From contig NZ_JNFD01000026.1 in assembly GCF_000756375.1 (NCBI RefSeq), positions 51,926 to 115,925 of the forward strand: DNA of 64,000 nucleotides, given 5' to 3'. The DNA is from Sphingopyxis sp. LC81. Lineage in GTDB: Bacteria; Pseudomonadota; Alphaproteobacteria; Sphingomonadales; Sphingomonadaceae. The notes under the pieces are model-generated. The model made no database searches and had not been told where the DNA came from. It saw only the letters and a list, made by a program, of their open reading frames with translations. A program made the position numbers and the translations under genes. Below are positions 63,461 to 64,000 of this stretch, piece by piece. Within the stretch, counting starts at the first letter, position 1. Each line of letters starts with the position of its first letter.

Positions 63461-64000
63461 GCGCGCGCCCAGCTCTGGGGGACGGTCAGCTCGGCGTAAG
63501 CAGCGCGGCATTGTTGCCACGCCCCCGCGTCGATCGAGCGGCCGCCGAACAGGCTGATCTCGACCGCGCGCGCGATACGGCTGAACGCGCCGCGCGCGGC
63601 GGCGGGCAGGTCATGCGCTTCGGCGAGATCGCGTGAGGTCATCGCGGGTTTGACCAGCCCGGGGCGGCGGCCCTCGATATCCTCGACGCTGCGATAGAGG
63701 AGAAGATGCACCGCCTCGGCAAAGCGCCCCTCGGCCGCGAGCGCGTCGGCCTCGGCGAGCAGCGCGCGCGCCGCGCCGGCCTCGGCCTGACCGGCGCCGT
63801 CCTCCGCATCTTCCCCGCCCGCCTTGCGGCGAAAGGGCAGATTGTCGACCCAGCGCGCGAAGGCGGGAACGAAATGATAGAGGAGGAAGAGCAGCACCAG
63901 CGCGACCACGATCCACATCATCGGCTTGGCGGCGGGGGCGCTCCAGTTAAAAAAGCTGCCGATCGCGTCGAACAGCGACTTCAGCCACTCGGGTGTCGGT
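63457..64000 (-). CDS. DUF4129-domain protein, N-terminus outside window
   Basis: The frame is open from its stop at 63457 to the window edge. A transmembrane helix (WIVVALVLLFLLYHFVPAF) is followed by a cytoplasmic DUF4129-like domain: ALLAEADALAAEGRFAEAVHLLLYRSVEDIEGRRPGL, then AHDLPAAARGAFSRIARAVEISLFGG. The visible part preceding the helix (PEWLKSLFDAIGSFFNW) belongs to its extracytoplasmic half. DUF4129 usually forms the C-terminus of transglutaminase-like membrane proteins in the MoxR operon. Its first residues lie beyond 64000, so any internal methionine is not the true start. Confidence 0.82.
   Translation of the reverse strand, partial: PTPEWLKSLFDAIGSFFNWSAPAAKPMMWIVVALVLLFLLYHFVPAFARWVDNLPFRRKAGGEDAEDGAGQAEAGAARALLAEADALAAEGRFAEAVHLLLYRSVEDIEGRRPGLVKPAMTSRDLAEAHDLPAAARGAFSRIARAVEISLFGGRSIDAGAWQQCRAAYAELTVPQSWARA

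Overview
This 64 kb window is a dense (about 65 genes), GC-rich piece of chromosome from an alphaproteobacterium of the Sphingomonadales, most likely Sphingopyxis or a close relative. This is judged from protein character and gene content: a MipZ division ATPase, a PgmG-type phosphomannomutase/phosphoglucomutase, MmcB, COQ9, very large TonB-dependent receptors, an alphaproteobacterial Cys-free bL36, and intergenic palindromes typical of sphingomonads. No database search was run, so the genus is an inference. I found no rRNA, tRNA, CRISPR array, insertion sequence, prophage or integrase; it reads as core chromosome with a few accessory spots.

Layout. 0-6.5 kb: the 5' part of panC diverges from mipZ-pgmG; then lptB-rpoN, rpmJ with its own promoter and terminator, and a HAD hydrolase. 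6.4-11.5 kb: a DUF805 membrane protein and a secreted oligopeptidase B diverge from pepP and a thioesterase. 11.5-15.4 kb: a gene-poor strip with a strong minus-strand terminator and a candidate 33-residue Cys-rich ORF, then a membrane protein, ribD, ribE, a GFA-type enzyme, mmcB and ssb. 15.4-19.2 kb (minus): feoA-feoB, a COQ9-type protein and a DMT transporter. 19.3-28 kb: an old-yellow-enzyme, the second riboflavin locus (ribB-ribH, with ribB fused to an N-terminal HTH), an ankyrin protein, a SCO lipoprotein, a cysteine-cluster protein, an M48-like protease, PBP1A and msrB.

28-31 kb (minus): a tightly coupled cassette of type III polyketide synthase, SAM methyltransferase and FAD oxidoreductase, the only obvious secondary-metabolite locus. 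31-39.4 kb: a DUF4402 protein and a lipoprotein, the YggS PLP protein, a ThiE/TenI-like protein, an exported beta-strand-rich protein, then the DUF3576-leuS-lptE-holA run. 39.4-45.8 kb: a low-GC hypothetical gene bracketed by inverted repeats, then two paralogous TonB-dependent receptors in tandem. 45.9-50.2 kb: the PdeM nuclease and DEXH helicase of the ligase-associated DNA-damage response, separated by a two-domain retropepsin-like protease. 50.3-53.6 kb: a VOC/ArsR/SRPBCC mini-operon, glutaminase, an Imm5-like protein and RlpA. 53.7-56.3 kb: gyrB. 56.4 kb to the end: a small lipoprotein opposite an eight-gene overlapping minus-strand operon (DUF4129, DUF4350, MoxR, DUF58, SpoIIM-like, RDD, nitroreductase, lipoprotein); its first gene runs off the window.

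Translational coupling is the dominant organisation: many neighbours overlap by 1-14 nt (ATGA, TAATG, TGATG, GTGA and TTGA junctions). Several convergent pairs overlap by exactly 4 nt at shared CTAG/TTAG/CTAA stop codons. The points most worth a second look are the Cys-rich ORF with its own terminator, the HTH-RibB fusion next to a palindromic operator candidate, the type III PKS cassette, the MoxR operon, and several families of nested intergenic hairpins.
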